Positions 34,697 through 43,056 of a stretch of 64,000 nucleotides of DNA are shown piece by piece; positions within the stretch are counted from its first letter, which is position 1, and every line of letters starts with the position of its first letter. A model generated the notes under the pieces. It was not told the DNA's origin and made no database searches. It saw only the letters and a program-made list of their open reading frames with translations. Source of the DNA: Oscillatoriaceae cyanobacterium Prado104 (GTDB lineage Bacteria > Cyanobacteriota > Cyanobacteriia > Cyanobacteriales > Microcoleaceae); the NCBI GenBank assembly GCA_025454405.1, contig JALOON010000052.1:53933-117932 (forward strand), in the 5' to 3' direction. A program made the position numbers and the translations under genes.

Positions 34697-35167
34697 TTAA
34701 CGATCGTTCTGCTGTTCTAAATATTCTTTAACTCTTTGAAACATTTTCCGATTTTCCTCAAAAGTAATTAGCTTAATTGCATCTTCATAGGATACCCAAG
34801 CAAAATTTTGAACTTCCTCTTCTTGCATAACTACCTCCATCGAATTGACAAAACCCAAAAAGTAAATCACTGTCTTTTCGATGACTTCTCCTGCCCCAGC
34901 AACAGCATAATGTCCTGTTGGTTCGATCGCTTTCTCTTGCTTAACAAAAGAATAGTTTTCGGTAAAACTCGGTTCCTCCAACATTTGAAAATCCGAGATC
35001 CCTGTTTCCTCTTCAAATTCTCGCCTTGCTGTTTCCGCTGGCGATTCCCCCGGATTTGCGTGACCTTTCGGAAATGCCCAATGTCCTGCTTGATGTTGAA
35101 TTAGCAAAAATAAAGGCTCGGATTCATTAGAAAAAATTGGCACAATTCCAAAAGCTTCATCTTTCAT
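34697..35167 (-). CDS. Nudix hydrolase, diadenosine-tetraphosphatase type (156 aa)
   Basis: The Nudix box is complete: GHANPGESPAETARREFEEE, then TGI, matching GX5EX7REUXEEXGU at residues 35-57. WAFPKGHANPGES and the later YFLGF resemble bacterial/eukaryotic asymmetric diadenosine tetraphosphate hydrolases, which clear Ap4A. Other NDP-X substrates cannot be excluded. It is cytoplasmic. It converges with the 1207-aa gene 87 bases away, and its upstream gap is filled by REP-like repeats. Confidence 0.85.
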   Translation of the reverse strand: MKDEAFGIVPIFSNESEPLFLLIQHQAGHWAFPKGHANPGESPAETARREFEEETGISDFQMLEEPSFTENYSFVKQEKAIEPTGHYAVAGAGEVIEKTVIYFLGFVNSMEVVMQEEEVQNFAWVSYEDAIKLITFEENRKMFQRVKEYLEQQNDR

Positions 35168-35207
35168 TGTTCTTCTCTTTGCTATTAACTATCCCGTTTT
35201 TTATAAG

Positions 35208-35405
35208 GTTCGTAGTGAGGACTTTAGTCCGCAGTTTTAGGGAACTAAAGCCCTTACTAAAAGCCTAATGGACTAAAGTCCCTACTACAAACCTAGAGGA
35301 CTGAAGTCCTTACTACAAACCTAGAGGACTGAAGTCCCTACTACGAACCTAGAGGACTAAAGTCCCTACTACGAACCTAGAGGACTAAAGTCCTTACTAC
35401 AAACC
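35208..35405. repeat. REP-like repeats, including a 28-bp tandem array
   Basis: GGACTNAAGTCC-centred palindromes recur. From 35291 to 35402 four units are exactly 28 bp apart (ACCTAGAGGACTGAAGTCC, then a variable CTTACTAC or CCTACTACG), with imperfect copies before. This is the same family as the 69-bp array at 52153-52386. Confidence 0.8.
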
Positions 35406-35461
35406 TATTTGTACCAATTTATTCGATCGCACTTCCACCAAAACGATCGTACCATCTCAAA

Positions 35462-36178
35462 CTAAAATTCCCATCCCATTCTAGTAGGCTGCTGGTAAAC
35501 CAGCTTCAAAGTATTAACATCCCTCGCAGAGATAGGTGGAGGATTGCGCACTTGAGAAAAATAAAGGACATCAGTTTCGATCGAACTGTGACCCCAAATT
35601 CCCAAAGCGTGGCCCAACTCGTGTCGCGCCACCGCCGCTACATATTTTCCGACTTGAGTCGGATTCAAATAAACAGTAAAGCGGTGAGATAACACATTTT
35701 TATCCCCCTCTCTACCGACATACAACTCATAAACAGCCTCTCCAGAACGAGCTCGCAACCCTTGCCGCAAAGGCGGAGCCTGACGTACAATTCTAATATC
35801 AGCAACCTCCGAATTATCCACCACAGCCAAAGGCAAATAAACCCCCCATTCCCGCACAACACCCAACACAACATCAACCCAATCTTCAGGCTTATTTGTA
35901 TTAACGGGGGGCTGCACGTAAACTTTAATCGGAAACTTCGACCAAAGTAAATGACCGACATTCGGCGGCTTCACGCGATCGAAATAATCCCCGCTATCAG
36001 TTGCATCCTGCCAACTAGCCAGAGTCGCCGGCAAAGCCCGAACTTGCAAAGCAGGCAAATTATCGGGGAGAGAAGCAAGACTCGCAGCAGGACTCAAAAT
36101 TGTCAGGCTAAAACAACAGAAAGCCAATCCAGCAACAGCCAGAAATCTATACTTTATCGCAACTTTCAACAACCGCAT
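35462..36178 (-). CDS. Secreted matrixin-like zinc metalloprotease (238 aa)
   Basis: A signal peptide (about residues 1-35, ending ASLA) is followed by a zinc site HELGHALGIWGHS at 186-198. His186, Glu187 and His190 fit HExxH; the third His falls at 197, one residue later than in the classic HExxHxxGxxH. The spacing HExxHxxGxxxH is one I recall from bacterial matrixin relatives. ATG 36178 is chosen over an upstream TTG, giving MRLLKVAIKYRF. It is probably an exported endopeptidase; the substrate is unknown. The gene is flanked on both sides by repeat-filled gaps. Confidence 0.8.
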   Translation of the reverse strand: MRLLKVAIKYRFLAVAGLAFCCFSLTILSPAASLASLPDNLPALQVRALPATLASWQDATDSGDYFDRVKPPNVGHLLWSKFPIKVYVQPPVNTNKPEDWVDVVLGVVREWGVYLPLAVVDNSEVADIRIVRQAPPLRQGLRARSGEAVYELYVGREGDKNVLSHRFTVYLNPTQVGKYVAAVARHELGHALGIWGHSSIETDVLYFSQVRNPPPISARDVNTLKLVYQQPTRMGWEF

Positions 36179-36224
36179 ATTTTTCAACTGCAGATAGAAG
36201 CAAACAAACGCAGATTCAAATTAA

Positions 36225-36385
36225 GAAATGTCTTTAACTCAAAACACAAAATTTAAAATTCAAAACTTTTCTTAACTGTCAACTATCGGGAGTTTTGAGT
36301 TGTGAGTGTTGAGTTTTGAATTAAGAAATGTCTTCAACTCAAAACTCAAAATTTAAAACTCAAAACTTTGCTTAACTGTCAACCG
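36225..36385. repeat. AACTCAAAAC/GAGTTTTGAG dispersed repeat, divergent copy
   Basis: Forward and inverted AACTCAAAACnnAAAATTTAAA units with GTCAACTATCG and GTCTTTAACTC connectors form a long imperfect fold-back between the metalloprotease and secG genes. It is the same family as 11206-11365 and 54664-54756, with no other content in the gap. Confidence 0.7.
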
Positions 36386-36447
36386 TTAAATTATCTGCGT
36401 TAATCCACGTTAATCTGCCTCAATCTGCGGTTGCAAAAACTCCAATA

Positions 36448-36687
36448 TTAACCCTTCGGCGTCAGCCAACCCGCACTCAAAATTACCGTCAGGCCCATAA
36501 ATACGATCGACAAACCCCAAGTAATGCGATTGAGAGTTGTCTCTGCACTCTTGGTACTGGTAAACAATTGAGCTTGCCCGCCAATACCGCCAATTCCGTC
36601 ACCTTTAGGGCTGTGCAGCAGCACAAAAATCACAAGTCCCAAAGCAGACAAAGACCAGATAACTTGTAACACAGAAACAATATTCAT
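36448..36687 (-). CDS. secG: SecG, protein translocase subunit (79 aa)
   Basis: Inner-membrane subunit of SecYEG that assists export. Two hydrophobic segments (about 5-25 and 53-73) surround the conserved cytoplasmic loop LLHSPKGDGIGGIGGQAQLF, then the LNRITW motif. The ATG at 36687 is chosen; a TTG four codons earlier would be an alternative. Length is normal for cyanobacteria. gpmI lies upstream on the same strand, about 110 bases away, an order that is common in cyanobacteria. Confidence 0.92.
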   Translation of the reverse strand: MNIVSVLQVIWSLSALGLVIFVLLHSPKGDGIGGIGGQAQLFTSTKSAETTLNRITWGLSIVFMGLTVILSAGWLTPKG

Positions 36688-36797
36688 AGCGAGCGGCAAT
36701 TAGTAATTGGTGATTAATTATCATATCAAATCCGGTCGATCGCCCGCAATTTTGTAGGGACGCGGTACTGCCCCGTCCCTACCCGCAGTCGAACTAC

Positions 36798-38399
36798 CTA
36801 CAGTCGCACCCGCACCGGAGTGCGATTTGCCCGAACTTCAAATTCAGCCGGTGCAATCATTGACCTTCCCGTCATCTCGGGAGGTTGAGGCAATCTCAAC
36901 AACTCTAAAATTGTCGGTGCAATATCTGCCAAACAGCCGTCATCCCTCAAACGAACATTCGTTCCGTGACCCGGAATCTTCCGACCTTCACCCTCTACCA
37001 GAATAAACGGCACCGGATTGGTAGTGTGAGCCGTCCAAGGATTCCCATTCTCGTCAAACATCAACTCAGCGTTACCGTGATCGGCAATAATAATTGCAGT
37101 TCCTCCTGCCTTCGCGATCGCCGCCAACAACCGCCCCAAACATTTATCTACAGTTTCGATCGCCCTGACAGTCGCCTCCATCACGCCCGTATGCCCCACC
37201 ATATCCGGGTTGGCGTAATTGATTACTATCAAAGAATAAATACCCTTCTCAATAGCGGCAGCAGCCACATCCGTCACCTCAGCGGCGGACATTTCCGGGG
37301 CTAAGTCGTAAGTAGCCACCATCGGACTTTGAACCAACTCCCTATCTTCTCCCTCAAAGGGCTGTTCCAAACCGCCATTAAAAAAATAAGTGACGTGAGC
37401 GTATTTTTCAGTTTCCGCCGTCCGCAACTGTCGCAAACCGTGCTGGGAAACTACCTGACCCAGAATGTTGTTCAAATTCTGCGGTTCAAAAGCCACCTTT
37501 ACTGACGCAAGGTGCGGATCGTACTGAGTAAAACTGGCAAAGGACAGCGGCTCGATTAACTGCCGTTCAAACCCTTGAAAATCGGCTGCTACAAAAGCTT
37601 GAGTCAATTCTCTAGCCCTGTCGGGGCGGAAATTAAAGAAAATTACTCCATCCCCAGGTGCCACTGCACCGGGAGCAATGCGGGTCGGAACTGCAAACTC
37701 GTCCGTTACTCCTTCAGCGTAGGATGCTTGCAAAACTTCAACAGCAGAACGGCCGTCAGGGGCTCCCTCAGTTACCATCACCTCGTAAGCGCGCCGCACC
37801 CGATCCCACCGCTTGTCGCGATCCATCGCGTAATAGCGACCGCTGATGGTAGCAATTCTACCGACTCCCACCTTTTCTATATAACTTTCAATCTTTGCTA
37901 AAGCCTCAACACCCTCTTTCGGAGTGGTATCGCGGCCGTCTGTAATTGCGTGAATGCAAACCTCAGAAATTCCCTGGGATTTTGCCAATTGCAATAGACC
38001 TAGAATGTGGCTTAAATGGGAATGCACCCCGCCTTCAGAACAAAGACCCGTCAGGTGCAGTTTGCCGCCCCGCGATCGAACTTCTGCGCACAGTTTGACC
38101 AGCGCTGCATTGCCCAGCAAAGAACCGTCTTCCACCGCATCCGAGATCCGCACTAATTCCTGAGGCACCACTCGGCCAGCGCCGATATTTAAGTGGCCGA
38201 CTTCCGAATTGCCCATTTGCCCGTCCGGCAGTCCGACGGCCCTGCCGGAGGTACGGATTAGCGTTCTCGGATAAACCTCCCAAAGGCTGTCCGTGACAGG
38301 TTTTTTCGCTGCAGCAATGGCATTTCCGTCTTTTGCTTCGCGATAACCCCAACCGTCTAAAATAATTAGCACTACAGGAGATACAGACGTTTGTGCCAT
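36798..38399 (-). CDS. gpmI: 2,3-bisphosphoglycerate-independent phosphoglycerate mutase (533 aa)
   Basis: Interconverts 3- and 2-phosphoglycerate in glycolysis using two Mn ions. LIILDGWGYREAKDGNAI holds the first metal Asp (15), GQMGNSEVGHLNIGAG the catalytic Ser65, ITDGRDTTP, RYYAMDRDKRWDR and IADHGNAE the other family motifs. Length is normal. It is transcribed toward secG. The protein is cytoplasmic and the assignment is firm. Confidence 0.96.
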   Translation of the reverse strand: MAQTSVSPVVLIILDGWGYREAKDGNAIAAAKKPVTDSLWEVYPRTLIRTSGRAVGLPDGQMGNSEVGHLNIGAGRVVPQELVRISDAVEDGSLLGNAALVKLCAEVRSRGGKLHLTGLCSEGGVHSHLSHILGLLQLAKSQGISEVCIHAITDGRDTTPKEGVEALAKIESYIEKVGVGRIATISGRYYAMDRDKRWDRVRRAYEVMVTEGAPDGRSAVEVLQASYAEGVTDEFAVPTRIAPGAVAPGDGVIFFNFRPDRARELTQAFVAADFQGFERQLIEPLSFASFTQYDPHLASVKVAFEPQNLNNILGQVVSQHGLRQLRTAETEKYAHVTYFFNGGLEQPFEGEDRELVQSPMVATYDLAPEMSAAEVTDVAAAAIEKGIYSLIVINYANPDMVGHTGVMEATVRAIETVDKCLGRLLAAIAKAGGTAIIIADHGNAELMFDENGNPWTAHTTNPVPFILVEGEGRKIPGHGTNVRLRDDGCLADIAPTILELLRLPQPPEMTGRSMIAPAEFEVRANRTPVRVRL

Positions 38400-38491
38400 G
38401 CGATTACCCTATTTGCGATCGTAATTTTTCAATTTTTACAGCGACTTTCTCGTCGCGAATGCTTGTCAGAGACTTCAAACACTGGAAGGGG

Positions 38492-38782
38492 TTAACTAAA
38501 CCTAAGTAAACTACCCCGCCCTGTTCGATGGTCGTGCAAATAGCAAGATAATCCCGAACCTTCAGGTGCGTTTACAAGCACCCCAAGAGCAGCAATATTT
38601 TTACTGCCGTTATAATCCGCATCACCACTCCCAGCACAATGACCGCAAACAAACTTTTTACCATTCCGATAGGATTCGCTCCGAACGGGATGAATATGGT
38701 AACAATTATGGCAAGTTTGGCTGGTAAGTCTCGGGTCAACAAATACTGTCAGGACTTGCTTCATAAAGGCATTAGATCTCAT
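38492..38782 (-). pseudogene. TnpB (IS200/IS605 OrfB) C-terminal remnant
   Basis: The fragment carries the OrfB zinc ribbon (CHNC and CGHC, about residues 24-27 and 46-49) and the last catalytic block GDADYNGSKNIAALG, with the RuvC-like Asp. The N-terminal two-thirds of TnpB is absent, and no TnpA or terminal hairpins were found. The tail after ALGVLVNAPEGSG varies among TnpBs. It lies between gpmI and the aspartic protease gene. A short ATACCA...TGGTAT hairpin at about 38824-38845 may be a left-over end. Confidence 0.75.
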
Positions 38783-38940
38783 CTATTGAGATAGAAGTCC
38801 GCTGCTTTTAAACAATCCAAACCATACCATACTTAGTGGTATTTGGCTACTGTCTGCGACAATAAATTCAACAGCTCTAGACTTTTGGGGAATCAGTTGG
38901 GAGCGATCGACCTCAAATCGGGCTGCTGCGAGACTCAACC

Positions 38941-39525
38941 TCAGCGAGTGTAGAATTCTACAACATCTTTTTTGATTTTGACATCGTAATTGCCGAAGAA
39001 ATCGTGACCGAGGAGACCGATTTCCATTTGTCGAGCGATCGCGACTTCGACATTGCGGACTTGAGCGCCGCCGACGCCGATCGACTGCACTCGCCCGATC
39101 GGGAATTCAACGATACTGCCATCAGCGATCCCGGCTTTGATAGTCCGCACCGGTCGCACTCCTAGGGCTGCCGCCATCCGCTGAGTAATTAAAGTGCCAC
39201 TCGCCCCAGTATCGACAATCATCTCAAAAGTCCGATTGCCGTTAAATACCACATCAATCACTGGCGTTCCGCCCGCACGGCGTTTGATTCTGGCTTGAAA
39301 TACTCTTTGATTCCCCTGAGGCCGGGCTGCCGGAGCCGGATTTGACCCGCCCCTGCGGAACTGAGCCTGCAAATTGGCTGTGTTAGCTGCAACAGGGGCA
39401 CCGATCGCGCCCGAGAGACCTACCTGCTGCGATCGCACCTCTGTTACCCCCAAACCAGCAACCGCCAACACTGCAGCAGCCGCAACGCTCGATCGCCAAA
39501 TCCCGCGAACAATAACTTGTGCCAT
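38941..39525 (-). CDS. Exported retropepsin-like aspartic protease (194 aa)
   Basis: A hydrophobic N-terminus (about 12-30) suggests export. After an Ala/Pro/Arg-rich spacer (about 35-75), a retropepsin-like domain begins; FEMIVDTGASGTLITQ (about 100-115) carries the catalytic DTG (Asp105), and GHDFFGNYDVKIKKDVVEF near the end matches the family's last strands. Active clan AA enzymes are dimers, as only one DTG is present. Such TIGR02281-type proteins are widespread in cyanobacteria, with unknown substrates. The ATG at 39525 is preferred. Confidence 0.8.
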   Translation of the reverse strand: MAQVIVRGIWRSSVAAAAVLAVAGLGVTEVRSQQVGLSGAIGAPVAANTANLQAQFRRGGSNPAPAARPQGNQRVFQARIKRRAGGTPVIDVVFNGNRTFEMIVDTGASGTLITQRMAAALGVRPVRTIKAGIADGSIVEFPIGRVQSIGVGGAQVRNVEVAIARQMEIGLLGHDFFGNYDVKIKKDVVEFYTR

Positions 39526-39754
39526 AAAAATTCGTTTTTTGGTTCAAATATGTAAATTGCCGAGCCACTAATATGCTAACCCGCTCCAGGCGCAGCGTCC
39601 GATCGTCCAAAATATTAGAGACTGCTAAAACTTGGTTGGCAATTTACAAGCGATCGCATAACATCGAACACAGGTAAACTGAAAACGGCAAATGGCAGCA
39701 AATTCAGCGCCAATTTTGCATAGTTTATAAAGAAAGGCATTTGGGGGCTCGACA

Positions 39755-41113
39755 ATGCGTAAACTGTTATATTTTGCAACTATAGGAATGCTGGCATTTT
39801 CGATCGGGGGATGCGGTGGCGACGGCGGCAGTCCGCCCAGTCCCAGCCCCAGCCCCGGTGCAGTCTCTCCAACTCCAGCAGCCCCAGCCGCCGGTACTCC
39901 CGGTGCTTCTCCCAGTCCGACACCAGGAGCGCAGAACTTTCCATCGCCCGTAGTCGCGGCCCAACCCCCAGGCTTGATCAGACCCACAAACCCCGACGAA
40001 CGCGCGAGGCAAGCTCAAGCAGACATTGCAGCTAAAAAGAGAACTCAGCCAATACCCCAGACCCCTGTCACTGGCGGTGCAAATGACCCATTTTCACTGC
40101 TACCCCCTCAATCTATTAGAGCTGACGCCACAGGCGGAACGCCCGGTAACGAAATCCCGACTTTGCCAGTCCGAGAAGTTCCCAATCTGCCCCAATTGCC
40201 AGATGACAGAAACCCAGCTCAGTGGACACCTGCAAGAGGAGGAGGTACAACCTCTGAAATTCCCCAAACTCAAGGTCCAGCAGAGGTTTCCAGTCTCCCC
40301 AATCTACCTTTGACCTCAAGACCACCCCAATGGCGACCGCCAATTGCAGCGCGCCCTCAAACAGCCCCCGGACGCCCCGGATCACCAGGAAGCCCCGGCA
40401 CGATGGGTCCGGCCGGTGCACCAGGACGCCCCGGCATCATGGGCCCCCCCGGAACACCGGGACGCCCCGGAGTGCAAGGCCCCGCCGGCGCACCGGGACG
40501 CCCGGGAGTGCAAGGATCTCCTGGCTCACCCGGACGCCCCGGCACGCAGGTCGGTGCGCCAAACATAGCTGGACGGCCAGCCGCCAGTATACCCGGAGTG
40601 CCTGCCATACCTAGAGTGCCAACAGGTACGGGAGGGCGACAGCCGGCGACACCGGCGCGCCCCGGAACTGCAACACCGACACGTACCCCAGCAAGACCCG
40701 CTCGTCCGCCCGGCCCTCCCGCAATTCCCAATATTGCTACTCGAGAACTGCCGGGTCTACCCCAACTGCCACAAGTAACTCCACCGCCGTCTTGGCAAGA
40801 CCCGAACCCCCCACCACCCAAACCGGTTGCCCCGCCGCCACCGCCACCACCTTCGACCGACAATGCCAATGCTGTTGAAGTTAGTGGCGTAGTCAGAGTT
40901 GGGAATGACATACTGGTAATTGTGAAAGCACCCAACGAGCCCACAAGTCGATATATCAAAGTCGGGCAGCGGATTGCTGGCGGGCAAGTGCTGGTAAAAC
41001 GGGTTGATTTCAAATCCGGAGCTGACCCAGTTGTGGTTTTAGAAGAAAACGGTGTAGAGGTTGCTAAAGCCGTGGGAGAAAAAGCTCCCAATGTCGCACA
41101 AAAGCCAGTGTAA
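39755..41113 (+). CDS. Collagen-like, proline-rich lipoprotein (452 aa)
   Basis: A signal peptide ends in the lipobox SIGGC (Cys20), so it is probably a lipoprotein. A Ser/Pro-rich stretch is followed by about 60 residues of Gly-X-Y collagen-like repeats (about 205-270; units such as GRPGSPG and GAPGRPG), then Pro/Arg/Thr-rich spacers. The last 80 residues (from about 372) form a compact domain with VSGVVRVGNDILVIVK, PTSRYIKVGQRIAGG and VVVLEENGVEVAK, which vaguely recalls PilP-type assembly proteins. I do not name the family. It may be a fibrous anchor in the cell envelope. The stop overlaps the next gene's start by one base. Confidence 0.75.
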   Translation: MRKLLYFATIGMLAFSIGGCGGDGGSPPSPSPSPGAVSPTPAAPAAGTPGASPSPTPGAQNFPSPVVAAQPPGLIRPTNPDERARQAQADIAAKKRTQPIPQTPVTGGANDPFSLLPPQSIRADATGGTPGNEIPTLPVREVPNLPQLPDDRNPAQWTPARGGGTTSEIPQTQGPAEVSSLPNLPLTSRPPQWRPPIAARPQTAPGRPGSPGSPGTMGPAGAPGRPGIMGPPGTPGRPGVQGPAGAPGRPGVQGSPGSPGRPGTQVGAPNIAGRPAASIPGVPAIPRVPTGTGGRQPATPARPGTATPTRTPARPARPPGPPAIPNIATRELPGLPQLPQVTPPPSWQDPNPPPPKPVAPPPPPPPSTDNANAVEVSGVVRVGNDILVIVKAPNEPTSRYIKVGQRIAGGQVLVKRVDFKSGADPVVVLEENGVEVAKAVGEKAPNVAQKPV

Positions 41114-41901
41114 TGAGAAATTCACGTCAATCCTTGGAACGAAAATTGAGAACTGTCATGCTTCGCTCAATTCAGAAACTCTCAGCAGCAATAGTATTGA
41201 GTTCGGGGGTCGGATACCTGACACTTGTTGGCACGGCGCAGCCGTCAGCGGCTCAACCAGCACCAGCAGCAGATCAAAAGCGACCTCCCGCTTGCGAAGG
41301 CTCTCCCCCGAACGGTCGGGTGAGGTGCAATTACGAGAACGGCGACAATTACGAAGGAAATTTCGTTAACGGCAGGCCTGACGGACGCGGGGTATACGTA
41401 TACGCCAAGGGCGATCGCTATGAGGGACAGTTCCGCAACGGCGTGCCCAACGGTCAGGGTGTATTCCTGTTCGCTAACGATGACCGCATGGTCGGTGAGT
41501 TCCGTAACGGTCTGATCGTTAGGGGAGAAGCTATTTTTGCTAACGGCGATCGCTACAGGGGAACTTTTGAAATCGTCCAAGAAGTGGGTGGCGGTGCTAC
41601 TAGCAGCCAGCCGCACGGTCAAGGGCAATTTATCTTTGCTAACGGCGATCGCTACGCCGGACAGTTTTTTGCGGGCAACCCTTTCGGTCAAGGGGTATTC
41701 ACCCGTTCTGACGGCACTCGCTGCCAGGGTCAGTTTTTTAATGAAAAGCTAGACGGCAGGGGGAGTTGCAGTTTCCCAAATGGCGTTCGCTATGAAGGCG
41801 AATTGCGCAAGGGACTGCCTCACGGTCGGGGAACTGTTACGGATGCTAGAGGGCGACGCTTTTCGGGAGAGTTCCGCGCTGGCAAGCGCGTTCAACAATA
41901 A
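41113..41901 (+). CDS. Exported MORN-repeat protein (262 aa)
   Basis: Signal-peptide-like residues about 16-48 precede MORN repeats, each with a Y.G.F..G..(D/H)G.G pattern: NYEGNFVNGRPDGRGVY, RYEGQFRNGVPNGQGVF and about six more, some diverged. MORN units form a beta-sheet that binds membranes or proteins. The ATG at 41113 overlaps the upstream stop TAATG, which suggests translational coupling; ATG 41158, closer to the hydrophobic core, is an alternative. The collagen-like lipoprotein and the MORN protein may therefore act together at the cell envelope; this is inference. Confidence 0.8.
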   Translation: MRNSRQSLERKLRTVMLRSIQKLSAAIVLSSGVGYLTLVGTAQPSAAQPAPAADQKRPPACEGSPPNGRVRCNYENGDNYEGNFVNGRPDGRGVYVYAKGDRYEGQFRNGVPNGQGVFLFANDDRMVGEFRNGLIVRGEAIFANGDRYRGTFEIVQEVGGGATSSQPHGQGQFIFANGDRYAGQFFAGNPFGQGVFTRSDGTRCQGQFFNEKLDGRGSCSFPNGVRYEGELRKGLPHGRGTVTDARGRRFSGEFRAGKRVQQ

Positions 41902-41989
41902 AATAGGTTTTAGGTGTTGGGTTTCAGGTTTTAGGTTTCAAGTTTTAGGCGCAAGTTCCTACCACCTACCACCGTTCGCTTACCACCTA

Positions 41990-42165
41990 AACACCTCCTT
42001 CTTTCTTGTGACTAATGACTAATGACTGCGATCGACGCTCGACTCTTCCTTCTTCCTTCTTCCTTCTAACTAATGACTAATGACTAATGACTGCTATTAA
42101 CTATCAACTATCAACTATCAACTATCAACTCTTCCTTCTTCCTTCTTCTTAATGGAGGCGTTCTA
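41990..42165. repeat. Mixed short tandem repeats (AATGACT, CTTCCTT, CTATCAA)
   Basis: ACTAATG, CTTCCTTCTTCCTT and AACTATCAACTATCAACT units fill most of the gap between the MORN gene and the DUF6391-like gene. The first 90 bases after the MORN stop (AGGTTTTAGG, AGGTTTCAAG) are also repetitive. Confidence 0.75.
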
Positions 42166-42168
42166 ATT

Positions 42169-42789
42169 ATGGCGACTGCTTCTGCTTCCCAGCATTCGGG
42201 CGATTTTCCTTTTGACTTTGCCCCGCAGCCGACTCAAGATGCCGATCTGCTGCGACAGCTCGATTTTGTTCCCGGCTTGAAGGAAGTCTTGACATTGCGA
42301 CAAGTTCATGCTTTGGAACACGCTACTGTTTGGGTACTCAGCCAATCCGGCGGTACGGCGATGACAGGTGCTGACAATGAGTTGTTGGGCGGGATGTCTA
42401 CCGATCGAGGATTTTATCTCTACGGTCGCGTCAATACCGCACAGTTACGCCTTGCCGTACAGTCTGCTTTGTTGCGGATATCTAACGGAGAGTGGGATTT
42501 GGCAGTTCATCCCCGCTGCGGCACGAATTTGTCGGTGGGAATGCTACTGACGGCGGGATTGGCTGTAGGTATCAATTTGGCTCTGCCTCGGGGACCGATT
42601 TTACAGTTTTTGGGTCTGGGGGCGGCGGCGGTGGCTGCTGCTCAATTGGCTCCTGATTTGGGTGCTTTGGCTCAGCGTTACGTGACGACTGCTATTCCGT
42701 TTAATCTGAGCGTAGTTGATGTTGCTCCCACTCGGGATATGTGGGGTCGCGATGCTCATTTCGTGAGGGTGCAGTGGGTGGATTGCTAA
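42169..42789 (+). CDS. DUF6391-like membrane-associated cyanobacterial protein (206 aa)
   Basis: A polar N-terminus leads to LRQVHALEHATVWVL (about 44-58), a motif I associate with the DUF6391 family, then a hydrophobic GTNLSVGMLLTAGLAVGINLAL (about 124-145) and an Ala-rich helix (about 150-168). FNLSVVDVAPTRDMWGRDAHFVRVQW ends the protein. Two membrane segments are probable. No reaction is known. GGAGGCG before the ATG is a good ribosome site. Confidence 0.6.
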   Translation: MATASASQHSGDFPFDFAPQPTQDADLLRQLDFVPGLKEVLTLRQVHALEHATVWVLSQSGGTAMTGADNELLGGMSTDRGFYLYGRVNTAQLRLAVQSALLRISNGEWDLAVHPRCGTNLSVGMLLTAGLAVGINLALPRGPILQFLGLGAAAVAAAQLAPDLGALAQRYVTTAIPFNLSVVDVAPTRDMWGRDAHFVRVQWVDC

Positions 42790-42962
42790 ATTTTTAGGCT
42801 TCTGTAAAAGCAAGGTTAACAGCAATCTCAGAGATCGCTGCGTTGAATTTCAAAAAGTCAAAACCTGAAAGAGTAATTGCTAATTTTTTAGGGGCGATCG
42901 TACAGTTCGGGTTAGTTCAAACAATTGAATTTTACAGTTTTGTGAGGAGAAATCACTGTTGG

Positions 42963-42987
42963 CGCTCCTGCGGTTGAAACGCGGGAG
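42963..42987 (+). promoter_or_regulatory. Hairpin in the leader of the TPR gene
   Basis: GCTCCTGCG and CGCGGGAGC pair (one G-T) across a seven-base GTTGAAA loop, about 70 bases before the ATG. It may be a leader structure or the terminator of the gene before; no long T run follows. Confidence 0.35.
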
Positions 42988-43056
42988 CTTTCAAACATCG
43001 GACACTTTTTAGGTAAAATGGCTGAAAATATTGATATTAAAGGAGATATTTGAACA

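Noticed and set aside
40357..41091. Antisense 244-codon frame over the collagen-like lipoprotein
   Set aside because: It is a shadow of Gly/Pro-rich codons; the lipobox, domain layout and coupling favour the plus strand.
42973..42980. GTTGAAAC, a common CRISPR repeat ending
   Set aside because: It occurs once, as the loop of a hairpin, with no array.
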